NCBI RefSeq assembly: GCF_001854325.1
Contig: NZ_CP017754.1
Coordinates: 434,001-498,000 of the forward strand
Length of the DNA: 64,000 bases
Direction of reading: 5' to 3'
Source: Cupriavidus malaysiensis
GTDB lineage: Bacteria; Pseudomonadota; Gammaproteobacteria; Burkholderiales; Burkholderiaceae
Part shown: piece after piece, positions 1-8,448 of the stretch
Layout of the letters: the number at the start of each line of letters is the position of its first letter
Numbering within the stretch: position 1 is the stretch's first letter
Translations under genes and position numbers: made by a program
The notes under the pieces: generated by a model
Database searches by the model: none
Told to the model about the DNA's origin: nothing
What the model saw: only the letters and a program-made list of their open reading frames with translations

Positions 1-66
1 CTGCGCAACGCGCACGACCTGGAGCGCGCCAAGCCTTTGCTGGAGCGAAGCTACACAGAGAACTGA
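1..66 (+). CDS. C-terminal fragment of an upstream gene
   Basis: An open frame enters from the left edge and ends at TGA 64-66, giving 21 residues that close with LERSYTEN. It lies 60 bp upstream of hsdR on the same strand, so it is probably the previous gene of the type I restriction operon (HsdS, HsdM or an accessory protein). The visible tail is too short to identify. The call rests only on the open frame and its position. Confidence 0.5.
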   Translation: MRNAHDLERAKPLLERSYTEN

Positions 67-126
67 CGCTGCCATCGGCAAGCAGGCCGCACCGAACAAT
101 TCGAAGAACACGCATCAGGGAAGACC

Positions 127-3100
127 ATGAGCCAGAAGAACCTGCACCAGGAGCATCACTTCGAGGAGGAGATCTGCCAGCACCTGGCCAAGCATGGCTG
201 GCTGTACGCCGAAGGCGATGCCGCCCAGTTCGACCGCGCCAACGGTCTGTTCCGCCCAGACCTGCTGGCCTGGGTAGAAGCCACTCAGCCTGAGAGCTAC
301 CAGCGCCTGGCCAAGACTCACGGCGCTGCGCTGCCCCAGGTGCTGGCCGAGCGCGTGCGCAAGAACCTCAACGAGCGCGGCACGCTGGACGTGCTGCGGC
401 GCGGCGTGGAGATGCTGGGCCTGAAAGAGCCGCTGATGCTGGCGCAGTTCAAGCCGGCGCTGGCCATCAACCCAGCCATCCAGGCGCACTACGCGGCCAA
501 CCGGCTGCGCGTGGTGCGGCAAGTCTGCCACTCGCCGAACCAGCCTAAGGACGAGCTGGACTTGGTGCTGTTCCTCAACGGCATTCCAGTGGCTACCGCC
601 GAGCTGAAATCCGACTTCACGCAGAGCGTGCACGATGCGGTGGACCAGTACCGCTTCGACCGCCCGCCGCAGCCCAAGGGCGGTGTGCTGGAGCCCTTGC
701 TTGCCTTCCCGGGCGGCGCGCTGGTGCACTTCGCCGTCAGCCAGTCGGAAGTGATGATGGCCACCAAGCTGGCGGGGCCGGCCACCACCTTCCTGCCCTT
801 CAACCGAGGCAATGCCGGCGGCGCCGGCAATGCGCCGAACCCCGATGGCTTCCGCACGGCCTACTTGTGGGAGGAAGTCTGGTCGCGCGAGAGCTGGCTG
901 GACATCCTGCATCGCTATCTGATCGGCAAGCGCGACGACAAGAAGCAGCTCAAGGCCGTCATCTTCCCGCGCTATCACCAGCTCGACGCCACGCGCAAGC
1001 TGGTGGCAGACGTCCTTGTCAACGGCCCCGGCAACCGCTACCTGATCCAGCATTCCGCCGGCTCCGGCAAGACCAACTCCATTGCCTGGACGGCGCATTT
1101 CCTGGCCGACCTGCACGACGCCCAGCACAACAAGCTGTTCGACAGCGTACTGGTGGTGAGCGACCGCACCGTGCTCGATGCACAGTTACAGGAAGCGATC
1201 TTCGATTTCGAGCGCACCACCGGTGTGGTGGCTAGCGTCACCAACGAGCACGGCAGCAAGAGCGCCCAACTCTCGCAGGCGCTGAAGGACGGCAAGAAGA
1301 TCATCGTCTGCACCATCCAGACCTTCCCCTTCGCGCTGAAAGCCGTGCAGAGCCTGGCTGCCACGGAGGGCAAACGTTTTGCGGTGATTGCTGACGAAGC
1401 CCATAGCTCCCAGACAGGCGAGGCCGCCTCCAAGCTCAAGGAGTTGTTGTCGGCGGAGGAGTGGGCGGAGCTCCAGGACGGAGGAGAGGTGGATACGGAA
1501 GCGCTGCTGGCCGCCCAGATGGAAGCCCGCACCGGCGCGAAGGGCTTGACCTACGTCGCCTTTACCGCCACCCCCAAAGGCAAGACGCTGGAACTGTTCG
1601 GGCGCAAGGGGGCGGATGGCATGCCGCAGCCCTTCCATGTCTATTCCATGCGCCAAGCCATCGAGGAAGGCTTCATCCTCGACGTGCTGAAGAACTACAC
1701 CAGCTACAAACTGGCCTTCAAGCTCGCCCACGACGGCCAGGAGTTCGACGACAAGCAGGTCGAACGCAGCGCCGCCATGAAAGGCGTGATGCAGTGGGTG
1801 CGGCTGCATCCCTACAACATCGCCAGCAAAGTGCAGATCATTGTCGAGCACTACCGCGAGAACGTGCAGCCGCTGCTCGAGGGCAGGGCCAAGGCCATGG
1901 TCGTGGTCGGCAGCCGCAAAGAGGCCGTGCGCTGGCAGAAGGCCATCCGAGCCTACATCGCCAAGCAGAACTACCCGCTGGGCGTGCTGGTCGCCTTCTC
2001 CGGCGAAGTGGATGACCCCGAAAGCTACCCGGAGCCCGTCACCGAGGCTAGCCGAGACCTGAACCCCGGCCTCAAGGGCCGCGACATCCGCGATGCCTTT
2101 GCCGAGCCGGACTACCACTTGCTGCTGGTGGCCAACAAGTTCCAAACCGGCTTCGACCAGCCGCTGCTGTGCGGCATGTACGTCGACAAGATGCTCGGCG
2201 GCATCCAGGCCGTGCAGACCCTGTCGCGCCTGAACCGCGCCCATCCCGGCAAAGACACCACCTACATCCTCGACTTCGTCAACGAACCGGCCGAGATCCT
2301 CAAGGCCTTCAAGACCTACTACGAGACGGCCGAACTGGAGGCTCAGACCGACCCCCACCTCGTCTACGACCTGCGCGCCAAGCTGGATGCCGCGGGCTAC
2401 TACGACGAATTCGAGGTAGACCGCGTCGCCAAGGTAGACCTGGACCCCAACGGCACGCAAAAAGCCCTCGACGCCGCCATCGCGCCGGTGGCCGACCGCC
2501 TGCTCAAGCGCTACAAGGCCGCGCAGCAGGAACAGTCCGCCGCCACAGAGGCCGGCGACGACAAAGCCGCGAAGGCCGCAAAAGACCAGCTCGATGCGCT
2601 GGTGCTGTTCAAGAACGACATGGGCGCCTTCGTGCGCCTGTATGCCTTCCTGAGCCAGATCTTCGACTACGGCAACACCGACATCGAAAAGCGCTTCCTC
2701 TTCTACAAGCGCCTCATCCCCCTGCTGGACTTCGGCCGCGAGCGCGACACCGTAGACCTGAGCAAGGTCGTGCTCACGCACCACACGCTGAAGCACCGCG
2801 GCAAGCAACCCATGGGCCTGAACCACGACGGCAGCTACAAGCTGACGCCGATGGACGCCGTCGGCAGCGGCTCGGTGCAGGAGAAGCAGCAAGCCTACCT
2901 CGACGAGATTATCGACAAGGTCAACGGTCTCTTCGAAGGCGAACTGACCGACGATGACCAGCTCGTTTATGTGAATGGTGTGCTCAAGGGCAAGCTGCTG
3001 GAGAACGAGACGCTAGTGCAGCAAGCGGCCAGCAACAGCAAGGAGCAGTTCGCCAATTCGCCGGACCTGAAGGATGCACTGATGCACGCGATCATGGATG

Positions 3101-3222
3101 CGCTGGAGGCGCACACGAGTATGAGTACGCAGGCGTTGGGGTCGGAGAGGGTGCGGCAGGGGTTGAGGGAGATTTTGCTTGGGCCGGCGCAGTTGTATGA
3201 GGCGCTGCGAGCGCGCGCTTGA
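127..3222 (+). CDS. hsdR: Type I restriction endonuclease, R subunit (HsdR)
   Basis: Motor and nuclease subunit of a type I restriction-modification complex: it translocates unmodified DNA with ATP and cuts it away from the recognition site. The 1031 residues have the family's normal length and order. The N-terminal nuclease-like region contains a DLVLFLNG strand and an ELKSD motif near residues 143-163, fitting the PD-(D/E)xK pattern with its E-x-K. Walker A GSGKTNS lies near 313, DEAHSS near 423, FTATPKGK near 480 and helicase motif VI (SRLNRAH) near 700. A helical C-terminal region, used to bind the methylase core, follows. The ATG at 127 is preceded by GGGAAG. The modification and specificity subunits are not in this window and presumably lie to the left. 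Codon use is high-GC and the frame is intact. Confidence 0.93.
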   Translation: MSQKNLHQEHHFEEEICQHLAKHGWLYAEGDAAQFDRANGLFRPDLLAWVEATQPESYQRLAKTHGAALPQVLAERVRKNLNERGTLDVLRRGVEMLGLKEPLMLAQFKPALAINPAIQAHYAANRLRVVRQVCHSPNQPKDELDLVLFLNGIPVATAELKSDFTQSVHDAVDQYRFDRPPQPKGGVLEPLLAFPGGALVHFAVSQSEVMMATKLAGPATTFLPFNRGNAGGAGNAPNPDGFRTAYLWEEVWSRESWLDILHRYLIGKRDDKKQLKAVIFPRYHQLDATRKLVADVLVNGPGNRYLIQHSAGSGKTNSIAWTAHFLADLHDAQHNKLFDSVLVVSDRTVLDAQLQEAIFDFERTTGVVASVTNEHGSKSAQLSQALKDGKKIIVCTIQTFPFALKAVQSLAATEGKRFAVIADEAHSSQTGEAASKLKELLSAEEWAELQDGGEVDTEALLAAQMEARTGAKGLTYVAFTATPKGKTLELFGRKGADGMPQPFHVYSMRQAIEEGFILDVLKNYTSYKLAFKLAHDGQEFDDKQVERSAAMKGVMQWVRLHPYNIASKVQIIVEHYRENVQPLLEGRAKAMVVVGSRKEAVRWQKAIRAYIAKQNYPLGVLVAFSGEVDDPESYPEPVTEASRDLNPGLKGRDIRDAFAEPDYHLLLVANKFQTGFDQPLLCGMYVDKMLGGIQAVQTLSRLNRAHPGKDTTYILDFVNEPAEILKAFKTYYETAELEAQTDPHLVYDLRAKLDAAGYYDEFEVDRVAKVDLDPNGTQKALDAAIAPVADRLLKRYKAAQQEQSAATEAGDDKAAKAAKDQLDALVLFKNDMGAFVRLYAFLSQIFDYGNTDIEKRFLFYKRLIPLLDFGRERDTVDLSKVVLTHHTLKHRGKQPMGLNHDGSYKLTPMDAVGSGSVQEKQQAYLDEIIDKVNGLFEGELTDDDQLVYVNGVLKGKLLENETLVQQAASNSKEQFANSPDLKDALMHAIMDALEAHTSMSTQALGSERVRQGLREILLGPAQLYEALRARA

Positions 3223-3602
3223 CTGTGCTGGCCTCAGCAAATCGTTCTGCCAACAGGTGCCACATATCGTCGCGTCGGTGCGGCCACGAACCATAGGCTT
3301 TCTCAGGAGTGATTGCCCCCCTCGTCCTTCATGAGTGCAATCAGCTCTAGATTCCTCTTGCGGACGCCGGCGCCAGATGGCAAACAGCACGCACATCTTT
3401 GAGCTACAGCTTCTTAAACGAATCGTGACCGTATCCTTGGACGCGGTCACCTCCTTGGGTTGATAGTTCCTTGGCGCGCCTGAACCTTCGTGGCAAGCGG
3501 TAGTTTAGCGCATTGAACGGGAGTTATTCGTTGTGAAACTTATTAGGCATCCTTGCTAGATTCCTTCTGGCTTGTGGAGTCTATATTTCCAGCGTGTTGT
3601 TC
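3223..3602. other. Intergenic region between convergent genes
   Basis: No gene is supported in these 380 bases between the ends of hsdR and the minus-strand 413-residue gene. One stem-loop is visible at 3425-3450 (GTGACCG paired with CGGTCAC, 12-nt loop) without a T tract; it could act as a weak bidirectional terminator. Base composition drops towards the right, marking the entry into the lower-GC cassette. Confidence 0.5.
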
Positions 3603-4844
3603 TTAGAAGGCCTCGGTTAGCTCGTCGGTTGTGCCTCGTGCAAAGCCAGCAAGTTTACTCTTCTGATTGACAAAATAATCATGGACGAAGGAAATGACCT
3701 CAAGGCGATCTTCGTAAATGATGTGGAGCTGATTGCTGTAGTGCTCTGATCTGGGGAATACCCGCCAGTGAACCGGCTCCCCTAGAAACTCATCGACCTC
3801 ATTGTCACTTCGAATTACGATTATCCTGTCGTTCAATTCAATGATCGCGCCGAACGGTGCGGTTCCCGTTGCGACTACTTGGTTAGCGCCAATTTTTGTG
3901 TTAATGGTGCCGCGACGATCAAATGTCTCATCATCGATCAACTTGATCTGCGCATTTGGTGACTTTTTTGGTGTCGAGTGTTGGTAATCTGCAACCTCAA
4001 TTCCATTTTCGGTGATTCGATATATCTTTTCTCGTGCTCCCCAAGAAAATCCATCGCTGCTGGGCGCCTGGCTGCTTGTGACGTTAAAATAATCACCTAC
4101 ACTAACGACTCGGTCAAAAGTGCGAACAGTCTTCGAGGTATTTTTTTCTTTTTCTTCTTTGAATTTGGCCAGGAATGCTCCCTTAGCCGTCCAGCCCATC
4201 ACGCTCTGAAAGGCCCATTCACATGCGTTGCACGGCTGTTTGGATAGCCTAGTTTCGCTGCTGAGAACGTCATCTGTCTCTTTTCGGTTAAACGAAAATT
4301 CAAAGAGCCCGTCATCGCCGGCTGCAGCGGCGATCGCAGTATATCTATCGGAGGCCTTGACTTGAAAAATTCTAGCATCATGATGCTTGATGCCAGAACT
4401 CTTGGGTCCCTTCGAAGATGCGCTACCCCGCGGGGTGGAGTAGAGACCTTCGTCGCCACATGCAAAAAATTGGTTATAGTATATTTCTGTGTCTATCGGC
4501 AGAAAATTGAATGGGCTTCGCTCTTTTTGCCAAAATCCGGCCCAGTCTCTGAAATTCGAACTGAGGGCGGTTGAGGCGAGTTTTGATAGCTGTGCCTTTA
4601 TGGGGGTTGCTATCTGAGGGTCCAGAAGGATTTTTCGAACCTTTGGGTTGTAAAAGAGATCGCTGTCGGAGAATGCAACGCGAACGGCTGTCTGAATGTC
4701 ATTGCTTTTGTCAGCAATCGCATTAACTGCTTGGCGCCAATCAATCTTGTTGATTGCGCCGTTATCCTCGAGAAGCAGCAGCTCGCCGGAATATATCTGC
4801 GAATCCCAGAATTCACCGGGAATGGTTAGCTTCACAGGGCGCAT
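3603..4844 (-). CDS. Unrecognised protein, second gene of a two-gene cassette
   Basis: The 413-residue product is not recognised. It has no signal peptide or membrane segment. It begins MRPVKLTIPGEFWDSQ and alternates short hydrophobic strands with loops (IYSGELLLLED, RIFQVKASDRYTAI, DRIIVIRSDN, HIIYEDRLEVISF). This pattern suggests an all-beta, possibly propeller-like fold, which is inference only. A CNAC pair lies near residue 210. Its ATG overlaps the end of the upstream 128-residue gene by 13 nt, so the two are very probably co-transcribed. GC is clearly lower than in the metabolic genes to the right, and the neighbours are restriction enzymes, so a defence role is possible but unproven. 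Confidence 0.75.
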   Translation of the reverse strand: MRPVKLTIPGEFWDSQIYSGELLLLEDNGAINKIDWRQAVNAIADKSNDIQTAVRVAFSDSDLFYNPKVRKILLDPQIATPIKAQLSKLASTALSSNFRDWAGFWQKERSPFNFLPIDTEIYYNQFFACGDEGLYSTPRGSASSKGPKSSGIKHHDARIFQVKASDRYTAIAAAAGDDGLFEFSFNRKETDDVLSSETRLSKQPCNACEWAFQSVMGWTAKGAFLAKFKEEKEKNTSKTVRTFDRVVSVGDYFNVTSSQAPSSDGFSWGAREKIYRITENGIEVADYQHSTPKKSPNAQIKLIDDETFDRRGTINTKIGANQVVATGTAPFGAIIELNDRIIVIRSDNEVDEFLGEPVHWRVFPRSEHYSNQLHIIYEDRLEVISFVHDYFVNQKSKLAGFARGTTDELTEAF

Positions 4845-5218
4845 CTCTTGCCTCGATGGAGTTTAGATTTCTGCGCAACCGTGATATAGCCGATCTCGCA
4901 CCATGCGGCCAAGACGTCATGGCTCGGCTTGTCAAATGGAGATAGCCAGGGCGCTACCGGATAGCCATGCCAGTTGTCCTGTTGGTCGCCAACAAATTTG
5001 GCCACGAACAAATCCTCACAATCCGGGTGAGGCGAGACCCCTAACTTTGCCGCACGACTGCCAACCGCGTGTACCCCCCAATAGAAGCGCCCACATGTCC
5101 AAGTTTCGGCCAGCGATTGTTGGTAGCATGCCTGCTCTTCCGGGAGACCAATGTGCCATTGCGATTTCTGAGCGGCGAATTGCTGATTTCTGTGCTGGGA
5201 GTTGGGTGTATAGGGCAA
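4832..5218 (-). CDS. Unrecognised small protein, first gene of a two-gene cassette
   Basis: This 128-residue protein starts at TTG 5218 behind AAGGTG; no in-frame ATG lies further upstream. It is rich in Trp, His and Cys and contains distinctive blocks: WGVHAVGSRAAKLG near residue 48, LFVAKFVGD near 70, and NWHGYPVAPW followed by DKPSHDVLAAWCEIGYIT near 82-113. The fused YITVAQKSKLHRGKRC end is basic. No domain is recognised with certainty. The 13-nt overlap with the next gene implies translational coupling. The low GC content and position between hsdR and an McrA-like nuclease point to horizontally acquired accessory function. The TTG start is the least certain point. Confidence 0.65.
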   Translation of the reverse strand: MPYTPNSQHRNQQFAAQKSQWHIGLPEEQACYQQSLAETWTCGRFYWGVHAVGSRAAKLGVSPHPDCEDLFVAKFVGDQQDNWHGYPVAPWLSPFDKPSHDVLAAWCEIGYITVAQKSKLHRGKRCAL

Positions 5219-5965
5219 GGCTTCACCTTCTCTTTCGTTCGTCCCTCGTGTGGAAGCCTAGCTTCCAAGGTGCCACGACCTTAGCACACACCGCTACTGG
5301 GCCCAATCCGTCTGACGAAGGGGGGAGGTGGCAAGGGGGCCTTAAGAGCTGTCGGACGCACCTTTTGTGCCTCGAATTTGTGACAGCGTGTGCGAGTTGC
5401 GGGGAGGGAGGATAGGGGAGACAGCAATCAATAAGCTAGAGAGCATTCAATCCGTTGGTCGCGTGTTGGAGTCATGCCCGCATGACCCACCAGTATTGAC
5501 GCACGTTTGACTGAACGCGAACAACGGGCTATACGCGGTGTTCGATCTGAAAGGCAAAGATGCGGGCTTGCAATATTCAGAAATCATTGCCGATCACTCC
5601 AGATGTGCTGTTTTCAGCGTGAGTAGCGATTCAGCAGGCCGGCCGCCGCTTCAATCCCTAGAGCCGAGTCTGGGGCCACACTACTCGACCCTGAGGCGAA
5701 AGCCTCGACGGCTGCGCTCGTGCGTAAGGCCCGCGAGGGACAAGCGCCGACGAAGTCTTACTTGCGGCAGACTTCCGCCACTAGGGTACCGGGCTCCGCT
5801 TACTTCGGCGCGTAGGCAAACCGCTCCTCGGTGTACTTGCTCTTCGTCATGGCACGACTTCCTTGTCTCCAAGGTGAACATTACGCTGAAATCTTCCAGC
5901 TTCACATGGCACGGATTCCCGGGAGAGCAGCAGATGCTCGCTCGTCTTGGGTGCGGGTTCGACGC
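5219..5965. other. Gene-poor, decayed stretch with remnants
   Basis: These 747 bases contain no intact gene. On the plus strand 5430-5640 reads as two protein-like stretches (QSVGRVLESC, then LYAVFDLKGKDAG and YSEIIADHSRCAVF) separated by a TGA near 5509, looking like a broken unrecognised gene. On the minus strand 5756-5850 is an IS3-type transposase OrfA remnant, listed separately. The rest shows no coding signal I trust. Confidence 0.4.
5756..5850 (-). pseudogene. IS3-family transposase OrfA remnant
   Basis: Read on the minus strand from ATG 5850, the sequence gives MTKSKYTEERFAYA, a stop in place of the usual Gln, then AEPGTLVAEVCRK and another stop. This matches the start of IS3/IS407-type OrfA proteins, which typically read YTEEQIAFALKQAE...VAEVCRK. 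Only about 30 codons survive, with at least one nonsense change, and no OrfB or terminal inverted repeats were found. It is a fossil of an insertion beside the restriction gene. Confidence 0.6.
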
Positions 5966-7117
5966 TTACTGCCCGACTTCTTTAGCCGCAATCGCTTCCA
6001 TCAGCTCCAAATTCTTCTGGTACCCCCGAAGCCCATGATGAATGTGCCGATGGCACGTTGGACAGATTGCCGCCACGTGACGCGGATGATCGAGACCGCC
6101 GTCTGAAACGCGTGTCGTGTGATGGGGTTCCAAGTAGGGAGTTCCATCCTTCCGCTGGAAGTTCGCCGGTTGGAGGCATGACTCGCAGATTCCTGCCGCA
6201 CGCAGCAATACATAGTCCTTCACCCGCTTACTGCGATGGTAGAGCCGCCTGAGCGCAGTCTTCCCCGTTGCGCTTTGCGCATCGTGAAACGCCTCCATAG
6301 CTCGCTGACGAGCCTCTTCCAAGTTGACAGGCATCGGATCATCTGTTTCTTCGTCGAAACCAGCGCTGCTCTCATCATCCAGCAGTGCTACAGGGACAAG
6401 TTGGAACACAATCACATCGCGCTGCGCTCCATTCTTGTCGGGGCCACGTCGAATTGAGTGACCAGCATAGGCGTGCTCGCCGAGGTATTCCTGGCCTTTG
6501 CCCTTGCCGAGCGATTTGAACAAGTGCAGCGCTTTTCCATGTATTGCATGGTCGCGGATGGCCAAGTTGCCACGAGTGAACGTCATGTTGCCGGCTTGGC
6601 CCTCGCCGGTGTATGAGAACACGCCGAGTTCATCGCGGCCATCAACATAGCCATACTGCTCGCCGCTTTCCCCTGTGAAAACGAATATGGCTCGTGCAGT
6701 ACTCGATGGTGCAATGCCACTCTGGTAGCTGCCGCCGAAGGGTTCGTGGATGTCGGTCCGTCTGTCGTAAATCTTCCCGAGCGAAAAGAATGGCGCTTCA
6801 GCGTGCTCCCGCGTTTGGCGTTCGTTTGGAAGCCGCACGATCTTGAAGCCCCGTTCCTCAAGATAGGAATTTGTGGGGTTGCCACCGTAAAAGCCGCTGA
6901 CCGAGAGACCGGTAGCCATGGAAACAATCTGTTTCGGTGGATACAGCAAGCCTTCCTCCGAGATCGCGTACAACTGCGACCTCTTGCGTTCCCATCCCTC
7001 CCACTCCTTGGTTGCGCGGAGTTCTCGATCGAACTCCTTCATCGCCAAGGTGATAGCAGACCTGTCGACCCTTGGAATACTCAACGTCTTGCCCCCAATT
7101 GCCCGAGATTTCGGCAT
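5966..7117 (-). CDS. ScoMcrA-like modification-dependent HNH restriction endonuclease
   Basis: Type IV-like restriction enzyme expected to bind modified DNA (methylated or phosphorothioated) and cut with an HNH nuclease. The 383 residues divide into three parts. An N-terminal head domain (about 15-100) contains LYPPKQIVSMATG and FYGGNPTNSYLEERGF, as in Streptomyces coelicolor McrA. An SRA-like domain (about 108-245) contains EPFGGSYQSGI, VFSYTGEGQ and GNLAIRDH. A C-terminal HNH domain has CxxC at 311-314, HH at 332-333 and CPTCH at 352-356. No separate phosphorothioate-binding domain is obvious. The gene stands alone on the minus strand with its own promoter-like sequence. Lower GC than the genome core suggests acquisition. 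The exact modification recognised cannot be read from the sequence. Confidence 0.85.
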   Translation of the reverse strand: MPKSRAIGGKTLSIPRVDRSAITLAMKEFDRELRATKEWEGWERKRSQLYAISEEGLLYPPKQIVSMATGLSVSGFYGGNPTNSYLEERGFKIVRLPNERQTREHAEAPFFSLGKIYDRRTDIHEPFGGSYQSGIAPSSTARAIFVFTGESGEQYGYVDGRDELGVFSYTGEGQAGNMTFTRGNLAIRDHAIHGKALHLFKSLGKGKGQEYLGEHAYAGHSIRRGPDKNGAQRDVIVFQLVPVALLDDESSAGFDEETDDPMPVNLEEARQRAMEAFHDAQSATGKTALRRLYHRSKRVKDYVLLRAAGICESCLQPANFQRKDGTPYLEPHHTTRVSDGGLDHPRHVAAICPTCHRHIHHGLRGYQKNLELMEAIAAKEVGQ

Positions 7118-7444
7118 GCACAGGCATGCTCGTTTTCTTGCGTATCAGTATGTCGCTAAGAATTTTCCTATGCAACATTTGGGGAGCGTACTGATAGGGG
7201 CGGAATGATTTCCCTATGCGATTTTTTCGATGTCGGAATGTGGGGGGCTTCGTCGCGCCAAGCGCCTAGCACCGCCCCCAAGCCGTCAAGCGGTCGATAT
7301 CGAGATGAAGGGGCGGTTTCCGCGGCGAGGCGCTGAAGGGCTTGAGGCTATTGAGTTGTGGGGCTGGCTAGGGTGCGACGCGGCGCCGTGAGGATGCTAC
7401 GAGTACTGGAGACGTGTGCCGCTGGAGACGTGACTTTCTCGCAA
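7118..7444. other. Intergenic region upstream of the McrA-like gene
   Basis: The left part holds the promoter described separately. The remaining sequence (about 7180-7444) lies downstream of the 97-residue regulator and shows no convincing frame. A hyphenated GC-rich stretch at 7250-7320 was noted but no clear stem-loop was resolved. Confidence 0.4.
7147..7175 (-). promoter_or_regulatory. Sigma70-like promoter of the McrA-like gene
   Basis: On the minus strand TTGCAT (7170-7175) and CATACT (7147-7152) are separated by exactly 17 bp, about 30 bp upstream of the ATG at 7117. The surrounding DNA is A/T-rich for this genome. Initiation would fall near 7139, giving a short leader. Confidence 0.45.
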
Positions 7445-7738
7445 CTACTTCTCGGCTTCTTTCACTTTTTCCAAGTCCCTGGCAATCCGTTCCCGAACTG
7501 GCGACGTATGCCCATGCTCCTCGTCCGTCTTTCCAGTGACAAGCCAGTACGCATACTGCGGCCAGACTCGGCCGATCGCCTCGACCATGCCTTGAACAAC
7601 CCGCTGATCATCGTGATAGGTGTTCTTCCAACTGGCAGCCTTGATACCAGTCAGATCCTCCATGTGCTTGAACCGACGATGACTATCCGTCACGAAATCT
7701 ATCAACTCAACAACCCGATGGCGCATATCTATTAGCAT
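7445..7738 (-). CDS. Small DNA-binding-like regulator of a mobile-element type
   Basis: This 97-residue basic protein resembles small accessory regulators common on genomic islands of Ralstonia, Cupriavidus and Pseudomonas. It contains MEDLTGIKAASWKNTYH, reading like a helix-turn-helix recognition region, followed by MVEAIGRVWPQYAYWLVTGKTDEEHGH. The last block occurs in many short phage- or island-encoded regulators. A charged helix (RERIARDLEKVKEAEK) ends the protein. The first ATG is at 7738; a second in-frame ATG at 7726 is equally possible because no clear Shine-Dalgarno precedes either. Two AGCACAAATT repeats lie immediately upstream, suggesting autoregulation. Confidence 0.7.
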   Translation of the reverse strand: MLIDMRHRVVELIDFVTDSHRRFKHMEDLTGIKAASWKNTYHDDQRVVQGMVEAIGRVWPQYAYWLVTGKTDEEHGHTSPVRERIARDLEKVKEAEK

Positions 7739-7772
7739 AATTTGTGCTCATCGTCTAAATTTGTGCTAATCA
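7734..7772 (-). promoter_or_regulatory. Repeated operator-like sites before the small regulator
   Basis: On the minus strand the sequence AGCACAAATT occurs twice, 17 bp apart, abutting the ATG at 7738. The pair is framed by TTAGCA on the left and TGCTAA on the right, so it also forms a longer inverted repeat. Such an A/T-rich repeat in GC-rich DNA directly over the start of a regulator fits an autoregulatory operator. Confidence 0.4.
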
Positions 7773-8127
7773 GGCGGGGCTGCCGACGAGCCTTCGCGTA
7801 GCACTGATCAGTCCCGGGAGGGCGGTCAGAAGCCTCGTGCAGCATGGCGGTCACAGCCGAGAGCCTGTTCACTCATCGAATTCCGGTTCTTGCGAGCATG
7901 GCTCGCGAAGCCAAACAGACAGTCCGATGACGAAGCATCGGACTGAGGGCTATCTGCATCCGCGCGATACGCTTAAGCGCGAGCACGGCCACGCATATCG
8001 CGCATGTCGAAGGCATAGCCGCCGCATTATCGCCCATGCCAGCAGGCCGGGCGGGTGGCATCGCTATGGATGCGCGACGTAGTGCAAATGGATTGGCGGA
8101 GGGATTGGGCGGGGATCGTATTGAGGG
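7773..8127. other. Intergenic region, no gene seen
   Basis: No frame here shows family features or a convincing ribosome site. A repeated CGAAGCATCGGACTG-type motif and GCGAGCATGGCTCGC (an imperfect palindrome near 7895-7910) were noted without a clear role. Confidence 0.35.
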
Positions 8128-8373
8128 CTACAGCGCCGCAGCTGTGGCAATTTCCACCACCGAAACCCCCAACGCCTCCGCAATCGCAACCAAGTGCATC
8201 ACCCCGATGTTCTGCTCGCCCCGTTCCACCGAGCCCATATAAGACCGGTCAATCCCGGCACGCAGTGCAAGTTCTTCCTGTGACATTCCGTGTTCCTTGC
8301 GGATCTGTCTGATGGCTTGTCCTAACTGGACGAGAGGTGCGGCACCGCCGTGCCGAGGGGATGCGATTGGCAT
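8128..8373 (-). CDS. XRE-family transcriptional regulator
   Basis: A compact 81-residue lambda-repressor-like helix-turn-helix protein. LGQAIRQIRKEHGMSQEELALRAGI forms helices 1 and 2, DRSYMGSVERGEQN forms the recognition helix with the usual SxxERG, and IAEALGVSVVEIA closes the fold. It is almost entirely DNA-binding domain, as in island regulators of restriction or conjugation genes. The ATG at 8373 is preceded by AGGAT. It is divergent from the DUF1484-like gene at 8449 with 75 bp between starts, so it may control both. Target genes are unknown. Confidence 0.85.
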   Translation of the reverse strand: MPIASPRHGGAAPLVQLGQAIRQIRKEHGMSQEELALRAGIDRSYMGSVERGEQNIGVMHLVAIAEALGVSVVEIATAAAL

Positions 8374-8448
8374 CCCGTGATCCTGTCGCTATGATGACGA
8401 TCTAACCACGGACGATCTTACCCAAAACCTTGCTCAAAGGAGTTGCCC

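Noticed and set aside
1186..2892. 568-codon minus-strand frame inside hsdR
   Set aside because: Antisense shadow of an intact, motif-complete gene.
5440..5495. A stretch ending in ACCCACCA that resembles a tRNA 3' end or attachment site
   Set aside because: No cloverleaf can be folded: the T-arm consensus and acceptor pairing are missing.
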